Assembly: GCF_010091925.1 (NCBI RefSeq)
Contig: NZ_WVID01000006.1
Location: 203,775 to 267,774, forward strand
Length of the DNA stretch: 64,000 nucleotides
Origin: Nostoc sp. B(2019)
Lineage (GTDB): Bacteria > Cyanobacteriota > Cyanobacteriia > Cyanobacteriales > Nostocaceae
Direction of reading: 5' to 3'
Both the position numbers and the translations under genes were made by a program. Positions 43,805-52,861 of this stretch are shown one piece after another; within the stretch, counting starts at the first letter, position 1, and each line of letters starts with the position of its first letter. Under the pieces are notes generated by a model. That model was not told where the DNA came from and did no database searches. It saw only the letters and a program-made list of their open reading frames with translations.

Positions 43805-46585
43805 ATGACATTTACTGATAAACCAAAAGAGTTGCAGCAAAGTTTAGATCAAGAAAGTTTGCTGCACCAGATGACAAACCATATCAGGCGATCGCTCGAA
43901 CTCCAAGATATATTAACAACTACCGTTGCTGAAGTTCGGACATTTTTGGATACAGATCGGGTGAAGGTATATCGGTTTACTGCCGATGGTAGTGGTGAAG
44001 TTGTTGCCGAATCCATCTGTGAGCAACGTCTACCATCTCTATTAGGGTTGCACTTCCCAGCTCATGATATTCCCCAAGAAGCAAGAGAGATGTTTGTCTC
44101 AGCGCGGCAACGTGCAATTGTGGATGTAGCTAACGGGAAGATAGGACTATCACCTCTACAGTCAAAAGAGACTGGCGAAAGCTTACAAACTGAGAATATC
44201 TTATATCGGCAAGTAGACCCGTGCCATGTTCAATACTTGAAAACAATGGGCGTACAGTCTTCGGTAGTAGTGCCAATTTTACATTGTTACCCCAAAGAAC
44301 AATCGGCAAAGCTTGAATTGTGGGGATTGTTAGTATCCCATCACAGTCAACCACGAACGATTTTGAAGCGGGAACTGAATGTATTGCAGCAAGTTGCTGA
44401 TCAAGTAGCGATCGCGATCGCTCAAAGTAACTTACTTACCGAAGCCCGTACCAAGCAAGAGCTAGAAGCCACTATCAACCGAGTGACTACACTATTGCAT
44501 AGATTGCCCACAATCCAGTTGCAGGAAGCATTAGAAGAAGTCATTACTGCCCTTAGCGGAGTAGGTGGCAGACTTTACATTGAACAGAGTGAAGAACTGC
44601 ACACTTCAGGTGTCCAGCCGATAATACCTTATGAATTAGAAAACAATGTCATCGAACAACATCCTGTGTGGCGAAACTGGATAGCTGAGTGTAAGCCAGG
44701 TAATGTTTGGGCAATTACCGACCTTTATAAAGAACCGCGTTTGCGAGTTTTGGCTTTAGCATTCCAACCAACTCGGATTCGGGGAATCATGGTGATTCCC
44801 CTACACTACCGCGAAAAATTTATCGGTGTTTTGAGCATTTTTCGCTCTGAATTTGACACAGAAATCTTCTGGGCAGGACAATGTGACGAGAATCGGCGAC
44901 AACTGCTACCTCAGCTTTCCTTTGAGGTTTGGCGAGAGCAAAAAAAGGGGCAAGCATCTGAGTGGAAACCGGAAGAAATCTCACTAGCACAAGCCTTGTA
45001 CTTTCAATTCTCAATGACAATTCAGCAGCAGCAAATGTATAAACAGGTACAAGCGCTGAATGCCAACTTAGAACGTCGAGTGCAAGAGCAAACTGCTGAA
45101 CTCGAACAATCGTTACTGCTTACCAAGGTACTCAAGCAAGTCACGGATCAGATTCGCAGTACATTGGACTTACAAACTATTCTGCAAACCATCGTGCAGC
45201 AAGTTCGCCCCCTGCTAAATTCAGACCGGGTGGTGATTTTTCAACTAGAGAGTGTATCAGTGATTGTTGAAGAGATTAACGGCAACTGGCCGTCAGTTTT
45301 GGGGGTAAAAGCGCTACCAGAATGCTTTCCTGATGAGTATACTCGTCTATACTTTCAGGGCAGAGTCCGGGCAATTAATAACGTATCAACGGCTTCTTTG
45401 AGTGCTTGTCATCAAGAGTTTTTGCAGAGTTTGCAAGTGCAAGCCAACTTAATTGTCCCCATTAACATAGGTACGCAAGCATGGGGATTACTTATTGCCC
45501 ATCAGTGTGAGGCTCCTAGAACTTGGCAAGATGCGGAAATTGATTTTTTGCAACAGCTAGCAGATCAAGCAGCGATCGCCATTCAGCAAGCACAACTCTA
45601 CGAACAAACCTGTGCTGCGGAAGCTGAAGCCAGAACTCAAGCCGCACAGTTAGAGCGTACCTTGTTTGAACTTCAAGAAACACAGACAAAGTTAATTCAC
45701 ACTGAAAAAATGTCCAGCTTAGGGCAGTTAGTGGCGGGTATCGCTCACGAAATCAACAACCCCGTTAACTTTATCTACGGCAATCTCTGCCACGCTAATC
45801 AATACACCGAACAATTACTAGAAATTTTACACCTCTACCAATTACACTATCCTCACCCTGAAGGTGAAGTTCGCTCAGCAATAGATGCGATCGATTTTGA
45901 CTTTTTGGTACAAGATTTACCAAAAATCATCAATTCAATGCAAGTAGGAGCCGATCGCATTCGCTCAATAGTGCTGTCGTTACGAAATTTTTCTCGCCTA
46001 GATGAAGCTGAATACAAGCTCGTTAACTTACATGAAGGCATAGACAATACTTTACTAATTTTGCAGCATCGACTGAAATCAAATGCTGAGTTTCCTGGCA
46101 TTGAAGTAATCAAAGACTATGGCGATTTGCCACTAGTAGAATGCTATGCAGGACAGATGAATCAGGTATTTATGAACATTATCAGTAATGCCATTGATGC
46201 TCTGATACAGGATAAAGAAGAAGCGGGAGAATTGGAGAGTGGGAGAGTGAATAAAGCTGGGGAACTCTCCGCTTCCCTAATCCCTACCATTCGGATTTCT
46301 ACCAAAATCTCAGCAGACAACTCTCATATCTTGGTTCGCATTGCTGACAATGGGCCTGGAATGACTGAAGAAGTGAAAAAGCTAATTTTTGATCCCTTTT
46401 TTACTACTAAGCCTGTGGGTAGGGGTACAGGATTGGGATTAGCAATTAGCTATCAGATTATTGTAGAAAAGCATGGTGGAGTAATGGAGTGCATCACCGA
46501 ACCTGGTAAAGGTACAGAGTTCTGGATTGAGATTCCCCTTAAACCTCCAAGCAGAGTCAATAGTCAACAGCAGCTAGGCGATTAA
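43805..46585 (+). CDS. Cph2-like phytochrome histidine kinase with added cyanobacteriochrome GAF
   Basis: 926 residues. GAF1 (about 20-210) has the phytochrome DIP motif (FPAHDIP, 84-90) and Cys140-His141 in [14 protein letters not shown], the bilin-binding pair. A PHY-like domain (220-415) carries LSFEVW (371-376), the phytochrome tongue signature. GAF3 (435-600) has PECF (505-508) and Cys535-His536 (SACHQEFL), as in two-Cys cyanobacteriochromes, with Pro instead of the Asp of DXCF. The kinase has His648 ([10 protein letters not shown]), [21 protein letters not shown] and [11 protein letters not shown]. It should be a light-sensing kinase with two chromophore sites. No response regulator is adjacent. 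Confidence 0.88.
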   Translation: MTFTDKPKELQQSLDQESLLHQMTNHIRRSLELQDILTTTVAEVRTFLDTDRVKVYRFTADGSGEVVAESICEQRLPSLLGLHFPAHDIPQEAREMFVSARQRAIVDVANGKIGLSPLQSKETGESLQTENILYRQVDPCHVQYLKTMGVQSSVVVPILHCYPKEQSAKLELWGLLVSHHSQPRTILKRELNVLQQVADQVAIAIAQSNLLTEARTKQELEATINRVTTLLHRLPTIQLQEALEEVITALSGVGGRLYIEQSEELHTSGVQPIIPYELENNVIEQHPVWRNWIAECKPGNVWAITDLYKEPRLRVLALAFQPTRIRGIMVIPLHYREKFIGVLSIFRSEFDTEIFWAGQCDENRRQLLPQLSFEVWREQKKGQASEWKPEEISLAQALYFQFSMTIQQQQMYKQVQALNANLERRVQEQTAELEQSLLLTKVLKQVTDQIRSTLDLQTILQTIVQQVRPLLNSDRVVIFQLESVSVIVEEINGNWPSVLGVKALPECFPDEYTRLYFQGRVRAINNVSTASLSACHQEFLQSLQVQANLIVPINIGTQAWGLLIAHQCEAPRTWQDAEIDFLQQLADQAAIAIQQAQLYEQTCAAEAEARTQAAQLERTLFELQETQTKLIHTEKMSSLGQLVAGIAHEINNPVNFIYGNLCHANQYTEQLLEILHLYQLHYPHPEGEVRSAIDAIDFDFLVQDLPKIINSMQVGADRIRSIVLSLRNFSRLDEAEYKLVNLHEGIDNTLLILQHRLKSNAEFPGIEVIKDYGDLPLVECYAGQMNQVFMNIISNAIDALIQDKEEAGELESGRVNKAGELSASLIPTIRISTKISADNSHILVRIADNGPGMTEEVKKLIFDPFFTTKPVGRGTGLGLAISYQIIVEKHGGVMECITEPGKGTEFWIEIPLKPPSRVNSQQQLGD

Positions 46586-47230
46586 TCGTGTCTCTACCTT
46601 AAGGCTGAGGAAAAACTTAAGTTTCAAAACTTAAAATTTTACTGAGCACTTGCTCAACTTATCTAAAGGATTGTTAATAAAATTTTGAGTAGAGAAAAAA
46701 TATTTCTCAGCCATCTATAAACTATAGTCTATTGACTTGGATGAAAAACAAGGAGTTTTCTGAGAATACAAAGCAACTGAATTTATTTGGGAGATTGACT
46801 TCATACTTCATTTTGCCAAAGTAAAGTTTAGTTGCAAAATAAAATCAATCCCATCCACAGATGCTAACTTAATAATTGAAGCAACTAAAAGCTTCCCTGG
46901 CAGATACAACAGCTGCATGTTGAAATGTAGTAAGAGGTAAAAAACGCTGTTTAATTTAAATCTGTCTCGTCAGAACCCAGCAACACCCAACGCGAACGCT
47001 GTTATTTCCTCAAATGTGGAAAATTAGGGGGCGCTGTGACTGGTTTTCATTGCTTGTTTACAACAGTGATGAAAGGTAGTACATCCCTGCCTAGAATAAA
47101 CAAGGAGAGGAAATGATTAAGCTAGTAGAGGTTAGGGTGTTGTTGTGTTTAAAGATAAATCTCAGATTAGACCTTCTCTGGGTGTAAACTTATACAGAAG
47201 TTTAATAGCATTTATTTGAAATAGCGCCTT
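46586..47230. other. intergenic region, no gene seen
   Basis: 645 bases between two plus-strand genes. No supported reading frame, hairpin terminator or repeat was found apart from scattered A/T-rich tracts. The last 100 bases may hold the promoter of the gene at 47231, which has no clear Shine-Dalgarno sequence. Confidence 0.4.
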
Positions 47231-48001
47231 ATGTCAATTATTGCGCTCAGAGCATGGTATCTTCAGGATTATGAGCCGATTCCAGAACTGGAAAAACGTC
47301 CGCCAGATATTCGCCTAAGTAAAAAAAGTCTTCTGAAAACAGGGTTGCGAGCAGACTTTTTGGAAGAAAGCGACGAAGTTAAAAAATCAACTTGGTTTAG
47401 GCATTATCTGGAAGGGGAAAATATTGAATTTTATATTGAGGGTAGTGGCGGCTATTGTGTAGCTAACATTGACTTGATAAGTCATGAAATTTATTTCACC
47501 AAGCAAGCGTTGTTAGCTCAGTTGGAACCAACGATTTTTTTGTGCTATCAAACTGAGTATGCCGCAGCTAGTGATGTCCTAAGAGAAGAACTGCAAAAAG
47601 GTTTGGCAACTTTAAACTTGCGATCGCGTCTCCCTTTAGCATTAGTAGAATCCTATCGACCTAGTAATGCTCCTCTACGCCTTAACCGCACCATCATGCG
47701 AAAAATTCGTAAGAGCTTGCTATTTATTGCAGACACCACACCCATTACTAGCATCGATGGCAAAGAAACCCTTCAACTGATTCCTAGTCCAAATGTCTGT
47801 ATTGAAATTGGTTATGCCATCCAAAGTAAGCGCTCTGAACAAATTTTACTAGCACAAATGCAACGCCCAAATTTAGATGGGCAATTTCCCTTTGACTTAC
47901 CCACGCAGCAAATTTTGCAATTCCGAGACAGTAAAGAACTAAATAAAATTTTGACAGAAGCGATCAAAAGCCAGCTAGCACGATTTAAATTGTTTTTTTG
48001 A
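47231..48001 (+). CDS. protein with TIR-like/nucleotide-binding Rossmann domain
   Basis: A 256-residue soluble protein, not firmly recognised. Residues 95-255 look like a Rossmann-type domain: strand TIFLCYQTEYAAASDVLREEL, a strand SLLFIADTTP, then SPNVCIEIGYAIQSKRSEQILL and PFDLPTQQILQF. The PNVxxEIGYAI motif is like that of TIR-like NADase and nucleoside-cleaving proteins (compare RQNVxFELG in CapN/TIR-like domains), with its Glu in the expected place. Residues 1-90 are a separate N-terminal part (CVANIDLISHEIYFTKQALL). This makes it a candidate NAD- or nucleotide-hydrolysing effector; the assignment is a weak inference. Confidence 0.6.
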   Translation: MSIIALRAWYLQDYEPIPELEKRPPDIRLSKKSLLKTGLRADFLEESDEVKKSTWFRHYLEGENIEFYIEGSGGYCVANIDLISHEIYFTKQALLAQLEPTIFLCYQTEYAAASDVLREELQKGLATLNLRSRLPLALVESYRPSNAPLRLNRTIMRKIRKSLLFIADTTPITSIDGKETLQLIPSPNVCIEIGYAIQSKRSEQILLAQMQRPNLDGQFPFDLPTQQILQFRDSKELNKILTEAIKSQLARFKLFF

Positions 48002-48105
48002 ATAGGGCTTGAGTCTATTAAGCCTGGAGTTAAGCTATTAGTGCGGAAATTTATTTCCGGGTGGGATAGTTGACTTATTGAGAATGGTGCAAGTTAAGAA
48101 AGTTG

Positions 48106-51100
48106 CTAGTGTAGCGGAATCGTAATTACAAACTCTGCTCCCTCGCCTGGTGCTGAAATACACTGGAGTTGACCACGATGGTTTTTGACAACAATTTGAT
48201 AGCTAATTGATAATCCCATGCCAGTACCTTTGCCCACAGGTTTTGTAGTGAAGAAAGGGTCAAATAGCCGGTTGCATACTTCCTCGGTCATCCCTAGACC
48301 ATTATCAGCAATGCGGATCATTACGTACTCTTCTTGGACAAGGGTGCTAATACGAATTTGTGGAGAATTCATTTGTCCTAATCTATGGGAAGTCACTTGA
48401 AGGGTGTCTATATCCTTTATCCCTTGTTGAGAGTTGTTTTCTAATAACATGGGCGCTTCTCTACGAGACGCTACGCGAACGCCTTCCCGCAGGGTATGAC
48501 CAATGACAAATGACTCTTCCAAAGCATCGATCGCATTTGTCAACAGATTCATAAATACTTGATTCATCTGTCCGGCGTGACACACTATCTGTGGCAGGTT
48601 GCCGTATTCCTGGATAACTTGGATTTCGGGACGTTCTAGTTTAGCTTTCAGGCGACTTTGCAACAACAGCAAGGTGCTATCAATACCTTCATGAATATCC
48701 GTTCGCTTCATGCCGTCTTCATCTAGACGAGAGAAATTGCGTAAAGATATGACAATCTGCCGAATGCGTTCGGCTCCCATATTCATAGAATCTAGAATTT
48801 TAGGCAAATCTTGGCTGAGGAAATCTAAATCAATCGTGTGGATTTCTTGTTTTATTTCTGGTACTGGTGGGCAGTAGCGTTGATAAAGTTCTACCAAGTG
48901 CAGCAAATCTCTAACATGCTCACTGGCGTGGCTGATATTACCGTAAATGAAATTGACTGGATTATTGATTTCATGGGCAATACCTGCTACTAACTGTCCC
49001 AAACTGGACATTTTTTCAGTTTGAATTAGTTGAGCCTGGGTTTGTTGAAGTTCTAGCAAAGCCTCTTGTAGTTGCTGTGCTTTTTCTTGGGCAGTTTGGG
49101 CAGCGATGCGGCTTTGTGTGTAAAGTTTGGCTTGGTCAATTGCGATCGCTAGTTGATCTGTAACTGCTTGTAGCAACTCTACTTCATTGTCCAGCCAAGG
49201 CCGGAAGCCACTACAGTAACCGCAGCTAAATGCCCCAATTTCACCAGATTGAGTGTGTACAGGCAATGACATAAAGGCGGTGAAACCAAAATCATGCAAA
49301 AATTGTTGTGCGATGCGTTCACCGGAGGTGGGCGTTTCGCCATCGCCTACATTTTTAACATCATCGATGCGGATGATTTCTCTGTTCAAAGTTTTCGTTG
49401 CTATTAGTTCAACTTCTGCATGAGTTGCTTGGGCTTTCAGTAGACTGGGTAATGTGAAATTTTTCGCCTCATATACACATTCCCAGTAGGGTAGCTCAGC
49501 GTTTTGTCGATACAAAAAGAAGGCGCAGCGATCAATCTGGAATAAGTTGCGGATTTCCTGTACTGCGGTTTCTAAAATGTAATTTAGTTCCAGGGAAGCT
49601 CGAATTTGACTGGCAAGACGGTTAAGTATTGCTTCCCGCTGGGCGATCGCTCTAAATTTAGCTTCTGATTTCCGTAGGGCGGTTTCTGTGCGCTGGCGCT
49701 GTAGCTCTGCTGTGGCTCTAGCGGCAAAGATACTGACAATAGCTTTGCAGCGTTCCTCTTGCAATATCGGCTTCGTATCCAACACGCAAAGATGACCTAT
49801 CGATATACCAAATGTATCCACAAGTGGCGCTCCCAAGTAACTTTCTACGTTTAGCGCTAGTAAGTCCTCGTCTTGTGGAAATAGTTGCTGTACACCAGAG
49901 GAGTAGCAACGCATCCCCTCTTGTAATACAACTTCGCAAGGAGTATTAGCTAGGTCATACTCGAAAGGTTCTAAAAGCTTGTCATCAGCCCAGAATGATA
50001 AAACTCTCGCTCTGCTGAGATCTTCGCCGATTCTTTCTGCAAGTACAACGTAACGGACTCCCAGAGCATCTGCCAAATGACGCACTAAGGCAGAGAAAAA
50101 TTCTTTGCCCGTCACCGCAGCTGTTCCGGCTACAAGAGCTTGCAAAGTTTCCTCTGCTTGTTTGCGTAAGCGAAGCTCGTCGTAGACATCGGTGATGTCT
50201 CGATAAACGCCGCGATAACCTAAGTAATTGCCGGATGCATCAAAGAAAGGAACTCCATTGGTTTCCAGAACAACCAATTGTCCATGCTTGTGAAGATTTT
50301 TGTTTTCGAGATTGATTAAAGGCTGTTTGGAGTTGGTTAGATCCTGAAAAAGTTTTTTTACTCGGCTCGCTTCTGCTGGTAGCATCAAGTCAAAAAAAGT
50401 TTTGCCTAATACTTCTTCTGGCTCGTATCCCAAAATGTCACGGATTTTTTGGCTAACGTAAGTGTAAACTCCTTGGCGATCTAATTGCCATACCCCATCG
50501 TTGGTGGTTTCTACAAGATGGCGAAAGCGCTCCTCGCTTTCTATTAGTGCTTCTTCGGCTTGTTTGCGTTTGATGCCAATGGCAATATCTTGAGCAGCAA
50601 ATTCTAGAGCGATGAAAGTAGATTCCGTTACGGCTTGCCGAGAAAACATAGCTATAACCCCTACAGTCTCACCTTCAACAATTAGAGGATAGCCTGCAAA
50701 AGCAACCATCCCCTCACACTGTGCCCATTCTCTATTACTCACTCGCGGATCTGTCAATACAGAGTTGGTCAAGTGGGGTTTGCCTTCTTGGGCAATCAAA
50801 CCAATTTTGAATTGTCCGACTGGCACGCGTCTATGGGGCCCGTCAATATGGGTGTACATCCCAGAACTGACTTGCAACTCTAGTACATTCTCCTGTTTGT
50901 TCAGTATCCAGAGGCGAGCAAATGCGGCATCAATATGTTTAACTAAAGCTTCAGTGCAGCGGCGCATCATGCACTGTAAGGTGGGACTCTGAGCAAGGGC
51001 AGCGTCTACATCGGCACGAAAATCCGCTAATCGCGCTCGCTCTGCTAATGCCTCTTGCGTTTGTTTGCGATCGGTAGTGTCATGACAAATACCAACGAAG

Positions 51101-52092
51101 TACAAAGCATTGCCATTGGCATCTTTTATAGTAGATGAGTTACTTGTATGCCATCGCCAATCGCCATCTTTATGTTTTACCCGATATTCAATTGGGTCTT
51201 GCTTTTCGCCTATTGTTAAAACTCTTTGGAAATAATCTGCACAGATTGGTACATCATCTGGATGCACAAAGGGAATAAAAGATTTGCCTTCAACCTCCGC
51301 AACCTCATGTCCTAAGATGTCAGTCCAGTTGGGAGAAATATATGAAAATACTCCCTCAAGCGTTAGTGCAAAAATAATGTTATTAGCGTTTTCTACAATG
51401 CTGCGAAACTTGACATCATTTTCTATCAATGCTAGTTGCATTTTGTCGCTGACGTGGCGGACAAGAACTATGATTTGCTGCTCTTGTAAAGGTAATAACC
51501 TAGCTTCAAAATTACTGTTCTCTGTTGATAGTGGTAATGTATATTCAAAACTAACTAAAGATTTAGTCTCTAGTACTTGATTTATTGCTTGCCGAAAGCG
51601 TATTCCTACAGCAGGAGGTAGACATTCTAGCAGCGATTTGCCGTGAACAAATCCCGGTAAATTATCCAAACACTGCGTCTTTCCAGCTTTGTAATCTAGG
51701 ATGGTTCCATCAGTATTGAGGCGTAAATATATATCGGGAATCACTTGCAAAATTGCTGCCAATTCTGATGTCTTGTGGCGTAACTTTTCTTCAGTTGCTT
51801 GGCGCTTTGTGATTTCAGATTGTAGTTGCTCTAGTGCATTGATTAATTCTGTTGCTGGTTCCTCAACGCCCATTTCTAAGTCTTGATTTGTTGCATCTAA
51901 GACTACTTCTGGTAATTTGTTGAGACTCAAAGAGAAGCCTGTAGACGCTTCGCTTGGCTTGCTTCCCCGTACAGATACAGAAGCGGCTTGTTCTTCGACA
52001 TCGCTGATGTCTATTACGGTATCTATCATCTGTAGCGTTTTTCCAGTTTCGTCGATTTGGTTAATGGAGTCTTGCACCCTTTCAGGAAACAC
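48106..52092 (-). CDS. large PAS/GAF sensor histidine kinase
   Basis: 1328 residues: a short coiled start, three PAS domains (about 110-220, 225-345, 520-640; for instance GILGYEPEEVLGKTFFDLM-like segments), GAF domains (about 350-510, 650-810, 820-990) and a kinase core with [13 protein letters not shown] near residue 1055, NQVFMNLLTNAIDAL, DNGLGM and GTGMGLSISYQI. The kinase core is almost the same as in the phytochrome-like kinase at 43805, so they are paralogues. None of the GAF domains shows the bilin Cys-His pair. Between N box and G1 box a repeat-encoded insert (REGVRVASRREAP) occurs. Start is GTG at 52092. The signal sensed is unknown. Confidence 0.87.
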   Translation of the reverse strand: MFPERVQDSINQIDETGKTLQMIDTVIDISDVEEQAASVSVRGSKPSEASTGFSLSLNKLPEVVLDATNQDLEMGVEEPATELINALEQLQSEITKRQATEEKLRHKTSELAAILQVIPDIYLRLNTDGTILDYKAGKTQCLDNLPGFVHGKSLLECLPPAVGIRFRQAINQVLETKSLVSFEYTLPLSTENSNFEARLLPLQEQQIIVLVRHVSDKMQLALIENDVKFRSIVENANNIIFALTLEGVFSYISPNWTDILGHEVAEVEGKSFIPFVHPDDVPICADYFQRVLTIGEKQDPIEYRVKHKDGDWRWHTSNSSTIKDANGNALYFVGICHDTTDRKQTQEALAERARLADFRADVDAALAQSPTLQCMMRRCTEALVKHIDAAFARLWILNKQENVLELQVSSGMYTHIDGPHRRVPVGQFKIGLIAQEGKPHLTNSVLTDPRVSNREWAQCEGMVAFAGYPLIVEGETVGVIAMFSRQAVTESTFIALEFAAQDIAIGIKRKQAEEALIESEERFRHLVETTNDGVWQLDRQGVYTYVSQKIRDILGYEPEEVLGKTFFDLMLPAEASRVKKLFQDLTNSKQPLINLENKNLHKHGQLVVLETNGVPFFDASGNYLGYRGVYRDITDVYDELRLRKQAEETLQALVAGTAAVTGKEFFSALVRHLADALGVRYVVLAERIGEDLSRARVLSFWADDKLLEPFEYDLANTPCEVVLQEGMRCYSSGVQQLFPQDEDLLALNVESYLGAPLVDTFGISIGHLCVLDTKPILQEERCKAIVSIFAARATAELQRQRTETALRKSEAKFRAIAQREAILNRLASQIRASLELNYILETAVQEIRNLFQIDRCAFFLYRQNAELPYWECVYEAKNFTLPSLLKAQATHAEVELIATKTLNREIIRIDDVKNVGDGETPTSGERIAQQFLHDFGFTAFMSLPVHTQSGEIGAFSCGYCSGFRPWLDNEVELLQAVTDQLAIAIDQAKLYTQSRIAAQTAQEKAQQLQEALLELQQTQAQLIQTEKMSSLGQLVAGIAHEINNPVNFIYGNISHASEHVRDLLHLVELYQRYCPPVPEIKQEIHTIDLDFLSQDLPKILDSMNMGAERIRQIVISLRNFSRLDEDGMKRTDIHEGIDSTLLLLQSRLKAKLERPEIQVIQEYGNLPQIVCHAGQMNQVFMNLLTNAIDALEESFVIGHTLREGVRVASRREAPMLLENNSQQGIKDIDTLQVTSHRLGQMNSPQIRISTLVQEEYVMIRIADNGLGMTEEVCNRLFDPFFTTKPVGKGTGMGLSISYQIVVKNHRGQLQCISAPGEGAEFVITIPLH
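48451..48512. repeat. palindromic repeat inside the histidine-kinase gene
   Basis: GCTTCTCTACGAGACGCTAC and the following GCGAACGCC belong to the same dispersed palindrome family found at 31530, 42308 and 58740. Here it is read in frame as EGVRVASRREAP in the ATPase part of the kinase. Confidence 0.75.
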
Positions 52093-52861
52093 TTTTACCT
52101 GCCTGTTTTGTGGGTAATTAGGTTTTATACTTGATAAATATTAACAAGCAAAAAATTCAATATTATTAACTAATAATAAGCCATATTTTTTATTAAAAAA
52201 ATAGTGAAATCACTTAGTTGATAATTTGGGATATCTCATCGAATGTATAATCTTTTATTGACCTGTTTGCCTGCCAAAGCTAGATGAAGTTAAATCTCAA
52301 CCAACAATAAAAATTTATGACTGTAAGATTCAATCTCTTGCTTTAAATAAGCTGTTTATAAGTAGTCTGCGATACAGGTCTGGCAAAATACTGTTCAAAT
52401 AAATATAGATTTAAGCAAAACTGAGCATACTAGAAGTTAATTTATTTAAAATTTTTGATAGGTTATTTTGAATTTTTTATAAAGCAGGAAATATTTAAAT
52501 ATAAAGGAAGTAATATTAACGCAATCTCTTGCTTAAAATATCTATATTTTATTATGCTCCTCGAAAATTTAATTTAGCTTCTCCAGAAAAGTACAATTTT
52601 TTATAAAGCGGTTACGTCTTAGTACAATATTTACGATAATCAAGTATTTTCCCCAATATAAATATTTATCTACTTTTTACTGTTGTCGCTCAAACCAGAT
52701 TTTCACAATGCTCTGAGCTAATAAAAATAGCTCGCACTAAAATAGCAAGTGAACTCAGATAAATGCAAAATATGGCTTCAACACATTATATGAATGGCTG
52801 TTGATCACGTTTTTTGTGTTATAAAGCTCACAGAAATTTATGTTAGGCGAAAAACTACTCT
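52093..52861. other. 769-base AT-rich divergent upstream region
   Basis: Lies between the divergent histidine-kinase and dynamin-like genes. No supported gene. It is among the most A/T-rich parts of the window (runs such as TTTTTTATTAAAAAAATAG near 52190). It probably holds both promoters; no operator-like dyad stands out. Confidence 0.5.
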
